DNA of 64,000 bases from Alentia gelatinosa (lineage: Eukaryota > Annelida > Polychaeta > Phyllodocida > Polynoidae). Positions 21,637 to 32,678 of this stretch are shown one piece after another. The notes beneath the pieces were generated by a model. That model saw nothing but the letters and a program-made list of their open reading frames with translations. It made no database searches and had not been told where the DNA came from. The translations under genes were made by a program, and so were the position numbers. The stretch covers positions 56,471,789 to 56,535,788 of the forward strand of contig OX465584.1 in assembly GCA_950022655.1 (NCBI GenBank). Reading direction: 5' to 3'. Positions within the stretch are counted from its first letter, which is position 1; each line of letters starts with the position of its first letter.

Positions 21637-22255
21637 AAGTTGCTTTCTGTATTTATCGCACCCCTGTACACAATAAAAGAATGGACGATGCACAGAGTAT
21701 AGACCATGTAGAACAGACTGCAATACTCATAGGGTCATGGGGAATGAGTTCCCAAGCCTATGGGGACAAAAATACCAGGGGTGAGATACATCCTACATCT
21801 GGATAGTAAGGTAGAAGTAGGACTCCCTACATGTTTTAGGAGTTGAAAAGGGCAACGCGCAAATACTGATCTGTTACTTCACATTGTAAGAATGAACATC
21901 ATTTTGGTGAATTTTATATATTAACATCATAGTTTTCGTTACATTTAATGTAATTGGAACTTCCGGAAAGACACTACAATTGAACTGACAGCTGTTATTT
22001 ATTCATTTAAATAGTTGTTAAACTAGAATAATTAAGTGTAGATTCAAGGAAGTCGTTTTTGTTGTTGTACGAGTATTCTTTAAATAAATGTATATAACTG
22101 GAAAATCCTTGCCTCGTTTATTCTCTGTCAAGATTATGCAAAATATAATAATTGTTCTCCTGTCTGTTTAATATGGAGAAATGTATGTCAGATTTAACAA
22201 AGACAATAAAACTTTGAGGTAAATCTGGGTCACTGTATTCGGGCGAGCGTGCAGT

Positions 22256-22495
22256 AAAGTGTTATTCATTGCACGAGGGTAATAAAAAAAATTGACCAAT
22301 CGATGGCCAGACGTGATCGACGTCACACTAATGCGGTCTATGAATTGTTGACAACCTTTGAGGGAACAGACATAGCTCCTAATTAGTCTAAAGTAGTGAA
22401 GACAGGGTAGTATAAATACTAAATTGAACTCGAGTTAGTAGTGTTAGTGTCTATCACACTCCGGTCTAATGCCTCGCGCAGTAACACAACCTGCC
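22256..22495. repeat. Repeat related to the 57476-57780 foldback
   Basis: AAGTGTTATTCATTGCACGA, GGGTAATAAAAAAA and GACCAATC match the start of the element at 57476. The ACTCCGGTCTAATGCCTCG and ACACAACCTGCCC parts match its end. The inverted arms are poorly kept here. Confidence 0.45.
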
Positions 22496-22611
22496 CGTCC
22501 TGCGCACTGACATTACTCACTCTCGTTCCGTTTCTACTAATTCTTGTGCTTCTATCTTTCTTCCAAATGACTTTTTATGATTAAAAAGTAAAAAGGTTGA
22601 AAAATCATCAA

Positions 22612-22948
22612 AACTATCCCCTGATTTGAAAATCTCAGAACTCCTCAATCTTATGATATATATATACTCCATGCACTAGAGCCATTACAGGCCTTTCTGG
22701 AACAATTTGAAATTTGCTTCATCCTCAGTGGTTTAGAAAGATGGGAAACTCGATGTCACCACAGAGTCACATTATCTGAAACTATGGCTTGGTGTGATGG
22801 ATCATCAAAAGTGTTCCCCGATTTAAGAATCTCAGAAACAGCCTTTGGTTATATGCCATATGCATTAGAGTCATCACAGGCCTTTCTGGATCACTTTGAA
22901 TTGTGCTTCTATCTTTATTCTAAGTGGTTTAGAAAATTGGGAATATTT
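22612..22948. repeat. Diverged direct duplication, about 170 bp
   Basis: The blocks at 22624-22745 and 22810-22944 share ATCTCAGAA, CATTACAGGCCTTTCTGG / CATCACAGGCCTTTCTGG and GTGGTTTAGAAA in the same order. Frames are not convincing, so it is left as a repeat. Confidence 0.5.
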
Positions 22949-23419
22949 TGTCAATTTTCTGACATTTTTGCAGAGCAAATAAAATTTGCGCTGTTAGTTG
23001 CAGATAAACTACGAGGAATTTAAAGAGTTTACAAAACAGACCCTCATAACACAACGAAATAACTACCATTTCTAAATACACCATATCATAGGAATATCAT
23101 TCTCTCGGATGACCACAATCCAACCCATCCATCATGTCATATTTTTCAAGACTAAGAAGATAACTCACAACTACCGCTCATTGTAAATATCATTTTAGAT
23201 TTAAGTCAGGTAGTACAAAACTACCATTGTACTGTATATGTTTGACCTATCAAAAAAGACTGTTACTGTAACTGCTTTACCTGTAAATATGTTAGGTAAG
23301 AAAACAAAAACTGGAATGCAACAATCATGATTGGCCACTGGAGCCTACTGAAAACAGGGTGCTGCCCTAGTAGACTCTCCAGTATAAATAAAAACATTAA
23401 AAAATATTTTTAAAAACCT

Positions 23420-24150
23420 ATACCACCATCGGCCGCCACTACCGCCCCGCTGCCGTCGGCCGCCGCCGCTGTCACAATCGCCGCCGCCTTCAGCCCCTAC
23501 TGCCGTCGACTGCCACCACTGCCGCCATTGCTGCTGCTACCATACACTGGCAACCCGAGCTACACTACGTTAGCTCTGGTCACGTTGAATTGACAGGGGC
23601 CTTCACCTGGCGTGGTAGCGGGTAAAGGAAGGTCACTCTAGCTATTTTTCGTATCTATTTTTACTCTGTGCTGTCAGTTGTAACTGGTTCCTCTGGTTCC
23701 TCTGGTTGTAATAAATCCTGGGTTCTTACCTTGGAAGTCACTTTTCTATGTTCTCATCTTCTTTTAAGTGTAATTATGATAAAATGGCCACAGAGATAAC
23801 ATACTTTATCAAAGTATTAACATATGAATATTTCTTTGCAAGTATTTGGGATATCAGAATCCATGTAGAACAAAATTGTTTGGTCCGAGAGTGAGAATCC
23901 GTGGACACGTCCATGGGTTAACGTTACCAACCTCTTAGTTGAAACGTAGTGTAGACAGAGGTGGCGGCCAATCTACTGCTACCATTGCCACGACCACCCG
24001 CCGCACCTGTCGGCCGCCACTGCTACCATCTGCCGCCACTGGCGTCGGCCGGCAGGTCTCCTGCTGCCACCCAACACTGGCGCTGACACGGCTGCCGTCG
24101 GCCACCGGTTACTATCGGCAGCCACATCTGTCACCATCCAAGGCAATGGC
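23420..24150. repeat. Two GC-rich trinucleotide-like tracts
   Basis: Tracts at 23420-23545 and 23962-24150 are built from CCG, CTG and CCA triplets such as GCCGCCGCTGTC and CGGCCGCCACTGC. They look like one diverged low-complexity repeat split by about 400 bp of ordinary sequence. Open frames across them follow from composition and are not called genes. Confidence 0.5.
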
Positions 24151-24179
24151 GGCAGCAACTGAAGTAAGACTGTTTTAAG

Positions 24180-24437
24180 ACAGTGGTGAGACTGTTGTGA
24201 AACTGTTGTTGTGAAACTTTTGTGACACGCGTAAAACTGTTGTGAGTCTGTTCTGGGATTATTGTGAAACTGTTGTAAGACTGCTATGAGACTGTTGTAA
24301 GACTGTTTAGAGACTCTTTTACTACTGTTGTTATACTGTTGCAAGATTGCTATGAGACTGTCGTGAGACTGTTTTAGGACAGGTCTGGAACTGTTTTGAG
24401 ACTGTTGCGAGACTGTTGTGAGACTGTTGTATGAGGG
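24180..24437. repeat. Minisatellite, about 11-bp unit TGTTGTGAGAC
   Basis: Diverged units such as TGTTGTGAGAC, TGCTATGAGAC and TGTTTTAGGAC run through the block. The same block with the same variants is found at 33142-33332, so both derive from one duplicated segment. Confidence 0.75.
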
Positions 24438-24772
24438 GTAGGCAGGTTGGTGGGTAGGCACGATCATCGGTTGGCAGGTTAGGTTTATTGTTAGACAGAT
24501 TGATGGTTAGACAGGTTTACTGCAAGGTAGTATGATGGGTAGGCATGTTGATAAGTTGGCAGGTTAAGGGGTTGACAGGTTGGTAAGTAGGCAGGTTATT
24601 GGTTTGACAGATACATGTGTTGACAGGTTGATGGGTTGACAGGTTAATGAGTAGGCATGTTGCTTGGTAGGCAGGTTGATAGGAGGTAGGTTGATGGGTT
24701 GGCAGGTTGATGGGTAGGTAGGTTGATGGGTTGGCAGGTTGATGGGTAGGTAGGTTGATGGGTTGGCAGGTG
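24438..24772. repeat. 16-bp minisatellite, block 1
   Basis: Units near GGTTGATGGGTAGGCA with many variants (GGTTGGCA, GGTTGACA). The last unit ends GGTTGGCAGG at the join with the insertion at 24773. Confidence 0.85.
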
Positions 24773-25595
24773 TTTTTTTTATTTGTTTTTTTTTATTATT
24801 ATTTGTTTTTTTTAATAGTTTTTTATTAGGGAAAATGCATTTTACATTTTTGGTGTCACCGGATTCGGCAACACTGCCGTTCTTCCATCCGGGCCCTCTT
24901 GAGGTACAGTAGTCGAATAATTACAATTCATTCAAAGATAAGGTATTTTCTCGTTGTTACCATCTAGTTCATTTCTTAATGAGATGAATGATATGAGGTA
25001 TGGTACGATTATTTCTCCGGTATACAGTTGATGGGTCCTCAATTTACTCAATCAACAGTTATCACATATCATCAATCGTCAATTGTATCGCATATAAATA
25101 CCTTGACACTCACAATTGGATAAACAACAATCTTGCACATTTCTAATTATTTAGTTGTTTTCCCCAACAACAAGCTACCGCTATTGCAAACAGGCTTATC
25201 TGATGGTATACCTTTTGGTATAAATATGTTTTTTAACATATTTTGCATATCTAAATTTATATACATACAGTTGCAAACACAATCTGTATTACGTATGAGA
25301 ATTAGAATTTCGCGATTATTTTAATGAACCATTCTTATTTACAATCAACAAGGGTAATAGGTTAGGTGTTATAGCTTTAACTGTTGCAATCACAATCAGT
25401 CAGGTTTAGATATGACAATTGGTATGACATATTATTATTATAACTTTATCTGTTGCAGTCACAATCAGATTATGTTCAAATATCCTTATAACTTTTGGGG
25501 TGGTCTGTTGCAGTCACAATCAGAATTTGGTATTTAGTTGTAATTTATATGGTAGAGACACTCTGGGTAACCAAATTTTGTTAATGTGATTGCAC
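24773..25595 (-). mobile_element. Insertion with LINE-like tail inside the 16-bp minisatellite
   Basis: It interrupts the array exactly between CAGG and TTGATGGG. The low-coordinate side is a long T/TTTATT tract, so it is oriented on the minus strand like the LINEs nearby. No RT or endonuclease frame remains: either a LINE 3' UTR or a short non-autonomous element. At 25370-25540 it holds about three units containing GTTGCAGTCACAATCAG. Confidence 0.6.
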
Positions 25596-25830
25596 CTTGA
25601 TGGGTAGGCAGGTTGATGGGTAGGCATGGTTCTGGGTAGGCAGGTTAGGTTTATGGGTAGACAAGTTGATAGGTAGGCTGTTTGATGGGTGGGTAGGAAG
25701 GTTGATGGTTAGTCATGTTGATAGGTTGGCAAGTTAATGGGTTGGCAGGGTGATCAGTAAGAAGGTTGATGGGTAGGCAGGTTTATGGGTCGGCAGGTTC
25801 ATCTGGAGGCATGTTAATGGGTATTCAGCT
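25596..25830. repeat. 16-bp minisatellite, block 2
   Basis: It resumes with TTGATGGGTAGGCAGG directly after the insertion and fades out near 25830. Confidence 0.8.
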
Positions 25831-26339
25831 GTTATAGCATTACTTTCATGTGTACTACATATTCTATATTGCGAATTATATTTCTCAATACATGTATGTT
25901 AGTTAGATCTGCACTCAACAAACCAGGGCCTTGTTTTCTAGTCAAGACGGTCTTAGGCTGAGATCTGCTAAAAATTCTTAGAGAATCTAAGACATTTTTT
26001 CAAGACAAAAGATGGCCGCTGTCCTATAGACACGGTCTTAGCGCACCACGGTAGATCGCCGCTAAAATTGTCTTAGCTTGAGACAAATATAGAACTATCT
26101 TAGGTTCTATAATTCTACTCTTGCCGGATACCAGCTCCAGCACTGGCGCAGTCATATAAACTTATTACAGGGTCTCAGGGGTGTATTGCATTAGTCAACT
26201 CTGTGGAGTCATAGGTTAGGCATCAGGCAATCGTGATGGAGGTCTGTTCAAACCCCGGTGGCACTTCTCACTTTCACCTACAAAAGGTGAAAAGAATTTT
26301 CTTTTAGGCATGGATGGGTGTGGGTGTAGGCGTAGGCGT

Positions 26340-27198
26340 AGGCCTGGGCCTCATTAGTCCTCACTCATCAGTCCTCACTCACCAGTCCTCAATCAATAGT
26401 CCTCACTCACCAGCCCTCACTCACCAGTACTCAATCACCAGTCCTCACTCACCAGCACTCACTCACCAGTCCTCACTCACCAGTCCTCACTCACCAGTCC
26501 TCATTCACCAGTCTTCACTCACCACTCCTCACTCACCAGTCCTCACTCAACGGTCCTGACTCATCAGTCCTCACTCACCAGATCACACTCAAGAGACCTC
26601 ATTTAACAGTGCTCACTCACTCATTCACTCACTCACTCACTCACTCACTCACTCACTCACTCACTCACTCACTCACTCACTCACTCACTCACTCACTCAC
26701 TCACTCACTCACTCACTCACTCACTCACTCACCAGTATCCACCAGTTCTCACTGAACAGTCCTCATTGAACAGTCCTCACTCAATAGTACTCACTCACCA
26801 GTGCTCACTCACAAGTCCGCACTGAACAGTCCATATTCACCAGGCTTCACTCACCAGTTCTCACTTAACAGTCCTCACTCCCCAGTCCTCACTCATCATT
26901 CCTCACTAGTATTCACTCACCTGTCCTCACTCACCTGTCCTCACTCACCAGTTTACATTCAACAGTCTTCACTCAACGATCCTCAGTCATCAGTCCTCAC
27001 TCACCAGTCCACACTCACCAGTCCTCACTCAACAGTACTCACTCGCCCGATCACACTCAACAGTCCTCACCTACCAGTAAACACTCACCAGTCTCCACAT
27101 GTTCTCACTCAACAGTCCTTACTCAACAGTCCTCAGGCAACAGTACCCACTCACCAGTACTCACTTACCAGATCGCACTCAACATTCCTCACTTACCA
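26340..27198. repeat. Minisatellite with unit near CCTCACTCACCAGT, including a (TCAC)n tract
   Basis: Unit of 14-15 bp, with a pure TCAC run of about 120 bp near 26612-26733. Frames through it give peptide repeats but no recognisable protein. It continues at 28365-28510 after a LINE insertion. Confidence 0.85.
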
Positions 27199-28364
27199 GT
27201 TTTTTTGTTTTTATTATCGAACAAAGATTCACCATGATTGGCGGTATTACAATTTGCTCTTCTGTGTTCCATTAGTCACATTTCAAGGTAGCTGAATCGC
27301 ACATAATATAACTACAGGATAAACAGTATAATGTGATGAGTTGATATGGGCGACAACAAATGAAAATGATAAATGTACAAAATAAAAATACGAATAGAAA
27401 TACAAATACAATGGCAGCCTACCGCATAAAACCGAAAGCTTGCCAGGTCTACAGATCTCGCATACTTAATCCACTCATCTACTTTGGTATAACTGCGAGT
27501 GCTCGTAATCTCCTTTTAAATATTTCTTTCGATTCAGCACTTTTTAGATCTTCTGTTTGAGCGTTCCACAAACGCCGTCCTCTATACATAGGATAGCGTC
27601 TTGCATGCTCTGTTCTTACTCTGGGCAGGTGGAACAAAGACCTGTTTGCAGAATGCAATCTCATTGGCTTCTGAAGAGGTTCCTCGTTTCTGACATAAAG
27701 GTTATATATTTTTCTATAGTAAGTAAGTGTCAGTTCATCCCTGCGACGTTGTAAAGTACCTGTACCTGTTAGTCGATATAGCTCTTCGACAGTGTGCACC
27801 CGTTTCCAGTCTCCGAGACATATTCGGAGACCCCTATTTTGCATTCTCTGCAACTTAACTAACCAGCTGTTCGCCGCTCCTTCAAATAGTAGGCAGCAAT
27901 ACTCAAACAACGGAGCTACGGATTGCTTGTATACCCTACATGCAACATTTTGAGATATCATATATCTAATCCGATTAAAGGTGAAAAGCCTCTGATTACC
28001 CGCTTAATAATTGATCTCATATGTCTCTCAAAGTTTAGGCTGCTGTCCAATTCCACTCCCAGGTATTGATAAGACTCAACTCTTTTCAGTTTTGTTAAAC
28101 CTGCATAAAAATCTAGATTTTTTACCTGTTTCAACTTGTTTCTAGGCGCAAACCAGCAAAATTTAGTTTTTGCTTTATTTAATGTTAATTTATTGACTAC
28201 ACACCAGTCAGTAAACTCGTCCAGTGCTGCCTGTATTCTTCCTCTTACGTTTTCTGGATTGTGATCTGAGGCATACAACACTAGATCGTCTGCATATAAA
28301 GTATAATCTAAGCCATTTATGCTTTTAGCAACGTCGTCTATAAAATAGATAAATAATAGTGCAG
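27199..28364 (-). mobile_element. 5'-truncated LINE inside the TCAC minisatellite
   Basis: The T-rich tail (TTTTTTTGTTTTTATT) joins the repeat after CACTTACCAG. On the minus strand a frame from about 28364 to 27958 holds the RT palm end with LYADDLVLY and the thumb region. A second frame, 27961-27479, holds the C-terminal part (SVAPLFEYCCLLFEG and RRLWNAQTEDLKS). The two frames differ by a shift, so the element is dead. The 5' end is cut within the RT just before LLFIYFIDDV. It resembles CR1/Jockey-group elements. Confidence 0.8.
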
Positions 28365-28510
28365 ACTCACCAGCACTCACTCATTAGTAATCACCAGTCC
28401 TCACTAAACAGTCCTCATTCACCAGTCTTTTCAACAGTCCTCACTCACAAGTCTTTACACACCAGTCTGCACTCGACAGTCCTCGCTCAATAGTCCTCAC
28501 TCAACAGTCT
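28365..28510. repeat. TCAC minisatellite, right part
   Basis: The array resumes with ACTCACCAGCACTCACTC and continues in diverged units. Together with 26340-27198 it formed one array before the LINE insertion. Confidence 0.8.
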
Positions 28511-28779
28511 CTGGCTCTAAGACACCTCTATGACACCTCCAACCTTGTCTTGGGCTGAGACCGTTTTGGAGCCAATTTGAGCTAAGATACCTAAGATATA
28601 GATACCTAAGATATCTTAAGATAATCTTGACTAAAAAACAGCTCTAACACCCCTAGGTTGTCTCAGCCTAAGATATTTCTAAGATCCTCTAACATATCTT
28701 GTCTATATCACACTTTGGCCCATGGTAACCCTATTTTAGAAGATAGGCCCACCACTAGACGAGCTACATAATCAATTAT

Positions 28780-29440
28780 AAGCCAACCGCGGCCGAAAAC
28801 TGAGTTCCTGAAGAAGGCCCCCTTCTACAGGGCAGTAAACCTGTGGAACAATCTACCTTACCTGAGTCAATAAGGAAGCTCGAAAAAGCCCAGTTCAAAA
28901 AGATGATCAGTAAGTTACCTGACCTATGAAATACGAATAGCTAGTAGGCATCCAGTATTTGACCGGTTTTGGGTCAATGGGCTGGCCCTCTCTCTCTATT
29001 AATGTTTTGAGCAAGTGCACCTACCGAAGCATTGTAATCTGAGAGCCAGATTACTAAACAAAACTAAGATGTCAACATGATTACAGCTATATACCTAACT
29101 TTGTAACCACGCTTTGGGTTAACCAGCCTATATTGACAGCTCCAAGTGAATGTAAGACTTATAGTCTTGTTTGTGTCATTTATTTACTTATTGTATGTTT
29201 ACAATGTTTGCTACTGTATTCTTACCTTTTCGTTATTGTATCCTTACTATCATCAATGTATGTGTATTGTCATCATCAATTTGTATTATCATTATACTCA
29301 ACCCATGTAATTATGTTTAGTTGTAATGTTGTTATCTACATATAGCAAACAATCTGATGTCAAATTGATGAATGTAAAGCGTCCGAACTTGAATGGTTGT
29401 TGAACAGGAAGATGGAAGAGAGAAAAAAAATTATTATCTT
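28780..29440 (+). mobile_element. LINE 3' fragment, plus strand
   Basis: From 28797 the plus strand reads FLKKAPFYRAVNLWNNLPYL, the usual end of LINE reverse transcriptases, then an in-frame stop. A 3' UTR-like stretch follows and ends with an A-rich GAGAGAAAAAAAA near 29429. Confidence 0.55.
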
Positions 29441-29444
29441 GACT

Positions 29445-30165
29445 AAAAAACACTAGACAAAAGCATTAGTTGGGGGAAAAGACATTAATCTTGTGACAAG
29501 CTGTGAAGTGACGTTTCTGCAGACTTTCACCCAGACTGCGTCAGTAATCCATATATTCATGTGCATTAATATGTAACCAATTGGGAGGAGGACACTCATA
29601 CCCTACTCCCACTCTGTATTATGCTCTGAGGCTTGATTGGACACACTCGGGTGTTTCCCTTACACTGTTTCTATTTTTAGTTGGACTCATCACCAGTTAG
29701 TCAGGATTCAGTCATAGACTTGGCTTGAGTCTGGGTCAACACACCACCAAGCTGGAGTCAGAAATCTAGAGGCTGACTCAGGACTATCACCAGGATGTAG
29801 GGACAACAGAGAGGCCCCGTGCTGCTGGGATGTGGATAGAACATTATGGCACCACTCAGAGCAGTCACATCATGTGAGGCTCTAGAGTTAAGGATCCTTA
29901 CCTACAGGATTGCACAGCATGCTTTGCTAACAGTGGACTAAACTACAGTTAAATTTCATCATGAAGATTCTATACATCAACTGATAACTATTACTCTCGA
30001 TATTGGCATTATTCTTGTACCATGTGAATTCTTCAGGATATTAAATACAGCATAAACCAATCAGCTCCTGGATTCATCATCCATATCCCCACCATAACAT
30101 GGTATGGTTTTACCCACACAATATCCAGTGTTGTACATAGTGGAGGGACCACCCTTATTATACAG
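29445..30165. other. Spacer, nothing recognised
   Basis: No coding-like frame or clear repeat. It lies between the LINE fragment and the next 16-bp minisatellite block. Confidence 0.4.
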
Positions 30166-30169
30166 CTCT

Positions 30170-30343
30170 ATTGGTAGGAAGGTCAAGTGGTAGGCAGTTT
30201 ATATTTATGGGTTTGCAGGTTGATAGGTAGGCAGGTTGATCAGTAGGCACAGTAATGGGTAAGCATGTTAAGTTTGTGGAGAGGAAGGTTGACTGGTAGA
30301 TATGTTGATGGGATGGCAGGCTGATTGGTATATTGATGGGTAG
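30170..30343. repeat. 16-bp minisatellite, block 3
   Basis: Diverged units such as GGTTGATAGGTAGGCA. It ends at GGGTAG, at the border of the LTR element. Confidence 0.7.
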
Positions 30344-30628
30344 TGTTACTATCTGTTGTGAATAGTAAACTAAATGAGTGACTCCAAGGCTTCGTCCCGC
30401 TACAAGCTTTATTGCAGATGGTGTTACAATTCGCTCTCTGACCGGACTGACTCAAGTACATCGAGATCAGCATTATATGCTGGCTCCGTCTCGGCCGCGT
30501 GGGAGCAACCCGTATTGATCGTAACCAAGGGGGATTACCTCACGCGGCGTGACACGCAGCCGGCTTGATCCATAAGGCCAAGGGATATAATCTGTATGTT
30601 TAACATACCGATATTTTGGATCGTGACA
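30344..30628 (-). repeat. 3' LTR of the small LTR element
   Basis: The longer of the two LTRs. It shares its first and last parts almost base for base with 32540-32678 and has an extra middle segment that includes ATTCGCTCTCTGACCGG. Confidence 0.75.
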
Positions 30629-31560
30629 CTATCCCCGGGCGAAACGGAAAACTCACTCTGATGAGTTATTAAAAAAGTAAGTTATGATGACATAATTTGT
30701 AGTTACAGAATAAATGCGATTACAAACTAGTGTGCTCTGGTAGAGAGAGTAAGATGCTTGGCTGGCCCAAAGAGGTGATACAATTATTCATTAAATCTTG
30801 ATGCGGTCTTGATAACCTAGAAAATAAGGTGTCATGGAGATAGACCACGGCACATTACGTGGTATTACGTAATGTTACGTAACCATCCCCAGGACGACTG
30901 AGGAACCACTCTGATGGTTCTGCTGATAATGATGTTAAGTGTAGTAGCAAGCAACGGAAATTGATACAAGTAAGGCTTAACATAAAGATTATATGTTATA
31001 TACAAGTAAGTTAATTAGCATGTCTGAACGACATCTGACAATGAAGTGCTCATGCTTGATGTTAAAGTTCTGGGCATGGCATGTTGTCATAAGTGTCACA
31101 ATGTTGTTGTCGTTCACAGTTTGGCGATGCTGGTCCGCGGCTCGGTCTGCGGTGGGCGCACCAGCGGCACAGACCGGGTTCTCCCAGCTGGGAGCTGGTA
31201 GCCGCGAAGGTGTTGTTGTCGCGTGTGAGCGTAGGTGTTGACGCTCGGTGTCAGTTGGTTTCGCTCAGCTCCGACGTGTCACTGCAGGGGTGAGAATAAT
31301 CAGGGTGTGTGCGAACAAAGTGCATGCGGGTTTGACCAAACTGAGCGCATGCGGGTGTGACAGCATGCCTGTGGCAGCGTCATGACACAAACAATGGGAG
31401 ACAAGTTAATCTGGACTGGGCTGGGGGGTATATAAGTGGCAGTCTGACAGTTTATGATACGTAACAACGATATGCATCAACAGAGGACGGGTGAATGTTG
31501 TGGTGCGTTATGAGTGTATGCGATCATCGTTGTGATGTGAGCGTATTGACTTTACCTGAC

Positions 31561-32505
31561 TCAAGGATTGAGCTGCTTCAGCTCCTCGTCCATTGATGAT
31601 CCTGGTGCGATTATGTAGGACGCCAGGCCGGCTAGGGCGACACGGTGGTGGTTTTTGTCGGCCCAGGGGATCTGGCTCGTGTCCGATCCTTGCACGTCTG
31701 TGACTGTGACAGCTGCGACGACGAGTCCTCTTGTAGCGCGGAACACAGTCCATCGAGCTGACAGTGGGACCGGAATGTCTGAAGGTAGGTGGATCTCATG
31801 GGACTGACCTTGGACTGTAATGGTGATGGGGCCAGACCACTGGACGGAGAGCGTTCTCCATAGGCAAGGAGAGAGTGTTGTGGAGCGTATGGAGGGAGCG
31901 TTGGTCAGGGTAAAGATATTTGTCTCCATTGGTATGGGTAGGAAGGGTAGGGTGCAGCATAGAGAGCGGAAAAATAGCTTAAGTTGGACAGTGGGGGACT
32001 GCTTGTGGTGCGTTTTGAATGATTTCAAGCAGCGCCACAAGGCGGGTAGGAGTCGGGAAAGTATCATTCCGAGAATGACTATAAGAATGATACGGATGAG
32101 GGGGGAGGATATATAAGAGTTAAGGTAGGTGGGCAGGGCTCTGGTCGTTGGGCTGGCATATGGTGGCCGGGCGGTGTTGGATTTGACCTGTTCCTCTTTT
32201 TCGTCGAGTTTGGACATTCTGTCCATCCAGGCGTCAAGATCCAGAGCGGCGGAGGATAGGGTGGGCATTGTTAGGAGCGGAGAAAGTGCGGAGAGCTTAC
32301 ACAATGTGTATATAGAGAGGAGAAGGGCTATCGCATTTCGGAGGTCTGCCATCAGCTTTGCGTTTTCCGTAGACAGTCTCTCGATTAGTCTCTTTTGTTC
32401 CGCCATTTCGGAATGGAGGCTGTCTGAGTCTGCCATGTCTGCGTCAGAGCTGACTGTCGATTGGTCAGTCGTGGTTTCCGGCCGGGTTTCGTCCAGCAGA
32501 ATCAC
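31561..32505 (-). CDS. Uncharacterised 314-residue protein in the gag position of the LTR element
   Basis: It starts at ATG 32505, about 34 bases after the 5' LTR, and is uninterrupted to the stop at 31561. Visible parts: an acidic Ser/Thr-rich start (to about residue 30); a probable coiled coil around 31-58 (EMAEQKRLIERLSTENAKLM); a first hydrophobic stretch (IALLLSIYTLCKLSALSPLL); a second, strong one around 133-155 (LIRIILIVILGMILSRLLPA); then a basic segment and a beta-rich C-terminal half. There is no zinc knuckle, no D[ST]G protease motif and no RT motif. I do not recognise the family. It could be a very diverged Gag or a membrane protein the element acquired. Being free of stops in a window where most transposon frames are broken argues for recent activity. 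Confidence 0.6.
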   Translation of the reverse strand: MILLDETRPETTTDQSTVSSDADMADSDSLHSEMAEQKRLIERLSTENAKLMADLRNAIALLLSIYTLCKLSALSPLLTMPTLSSAALDLDAWMDRMSKLDEKEEQVKSNTARPPYASPTTRALPTYLNSYISSPLIRIILIVILGMILSRLLPALWRCLKSFKTHHKQSPTVQLKLFFRSLCCTLPFLPIPMETNIFTLTNAPSIRSTTLSPCLWRTLSVQWSGPITITVQGQSHEIHLPSDIPVPLSARWTVFRATRGLVVAAVTVTDVQGSDTSQIPWADKNHHRVALAGLASYIIAPGSSMDEELKQLNP

Positions 32506-32539
32506 GGTGTCGTCTCCGGAGTTAGGAGTTCTCCACCAG

Positions 32540-32678
32540 TGTTACTATCTGTTGTGAATAGTAAACTAAATGAGTGACTCCAAGGCTTCGTCCCGCTACA
32601 AGCTTTATTGCAGATGGTGTTCGATCCATAAGGCCAAGGGATATAATCTGTATGTTTAACATATTTTGGATCGTGACA
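32540..32678 (-). repeat. 5' LTR of the small LTR element (internally deleted)
   Basis: It matches both ends of the 30344-30628 LTR but lacks about 145 bp in the middle: GATGGTGTT runs straight into CGATCCATAAGG. Confidence 0.75.

Larger units (their letters stand above)
30344..32678 (-). mobile_element. Small LTR retroelement with a single ORF
   Basis: Direct repeats at 30344-30628 (285 bp) and 32540-32678 (139 bp) read TGTCACGATCC...AGTAACA on the minus strand, with TG...CA ends. After the 5' copy (32539 downward) comes TGGTGGAGAACTCC, a candidate primer-binding site one base in. Just before the 3' copy is CGCCCGGGGATAG, a candidate polypurine tract. The 5' LTR lacks about 145 bp present in the 3' LTR. 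One ORF (32505-31561) occupies the gag position, and no protease, RT or integrase is seen. It is non-autonomous or gutted, and inserted in the 16-bp minisatellite. The bases outside are GTAG and CTAG, a possible 4-bp duplication with one mismatch. Confidence 0.75.

Noticed and set aside
23979..24467. 162-codon minus-strand open frame
   Set aside because: It follows the TGTTGTGAGAC minisatellite and the CCG-rich tract, so it is explained by repeats.
24438..24772. 16-bp minisatellite resembling a CRISPR-like repeat array
   Set aside because: Units are contiguous and diverged with no unique spacers, in a eukaryotic setting.
26160..26270. tRNA-like B box (GTTCAAACCCC) suggesting a SINE or tRNA gene
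   Set aside because: No matching A box and no cloverleaf could be drawn.
31820..32557. Plus-strand open frames opposite the LTR-element ORF
   Set aside because: They mirror the GC-richer minus-strand ORF, which has the right position relative to the LTRs.
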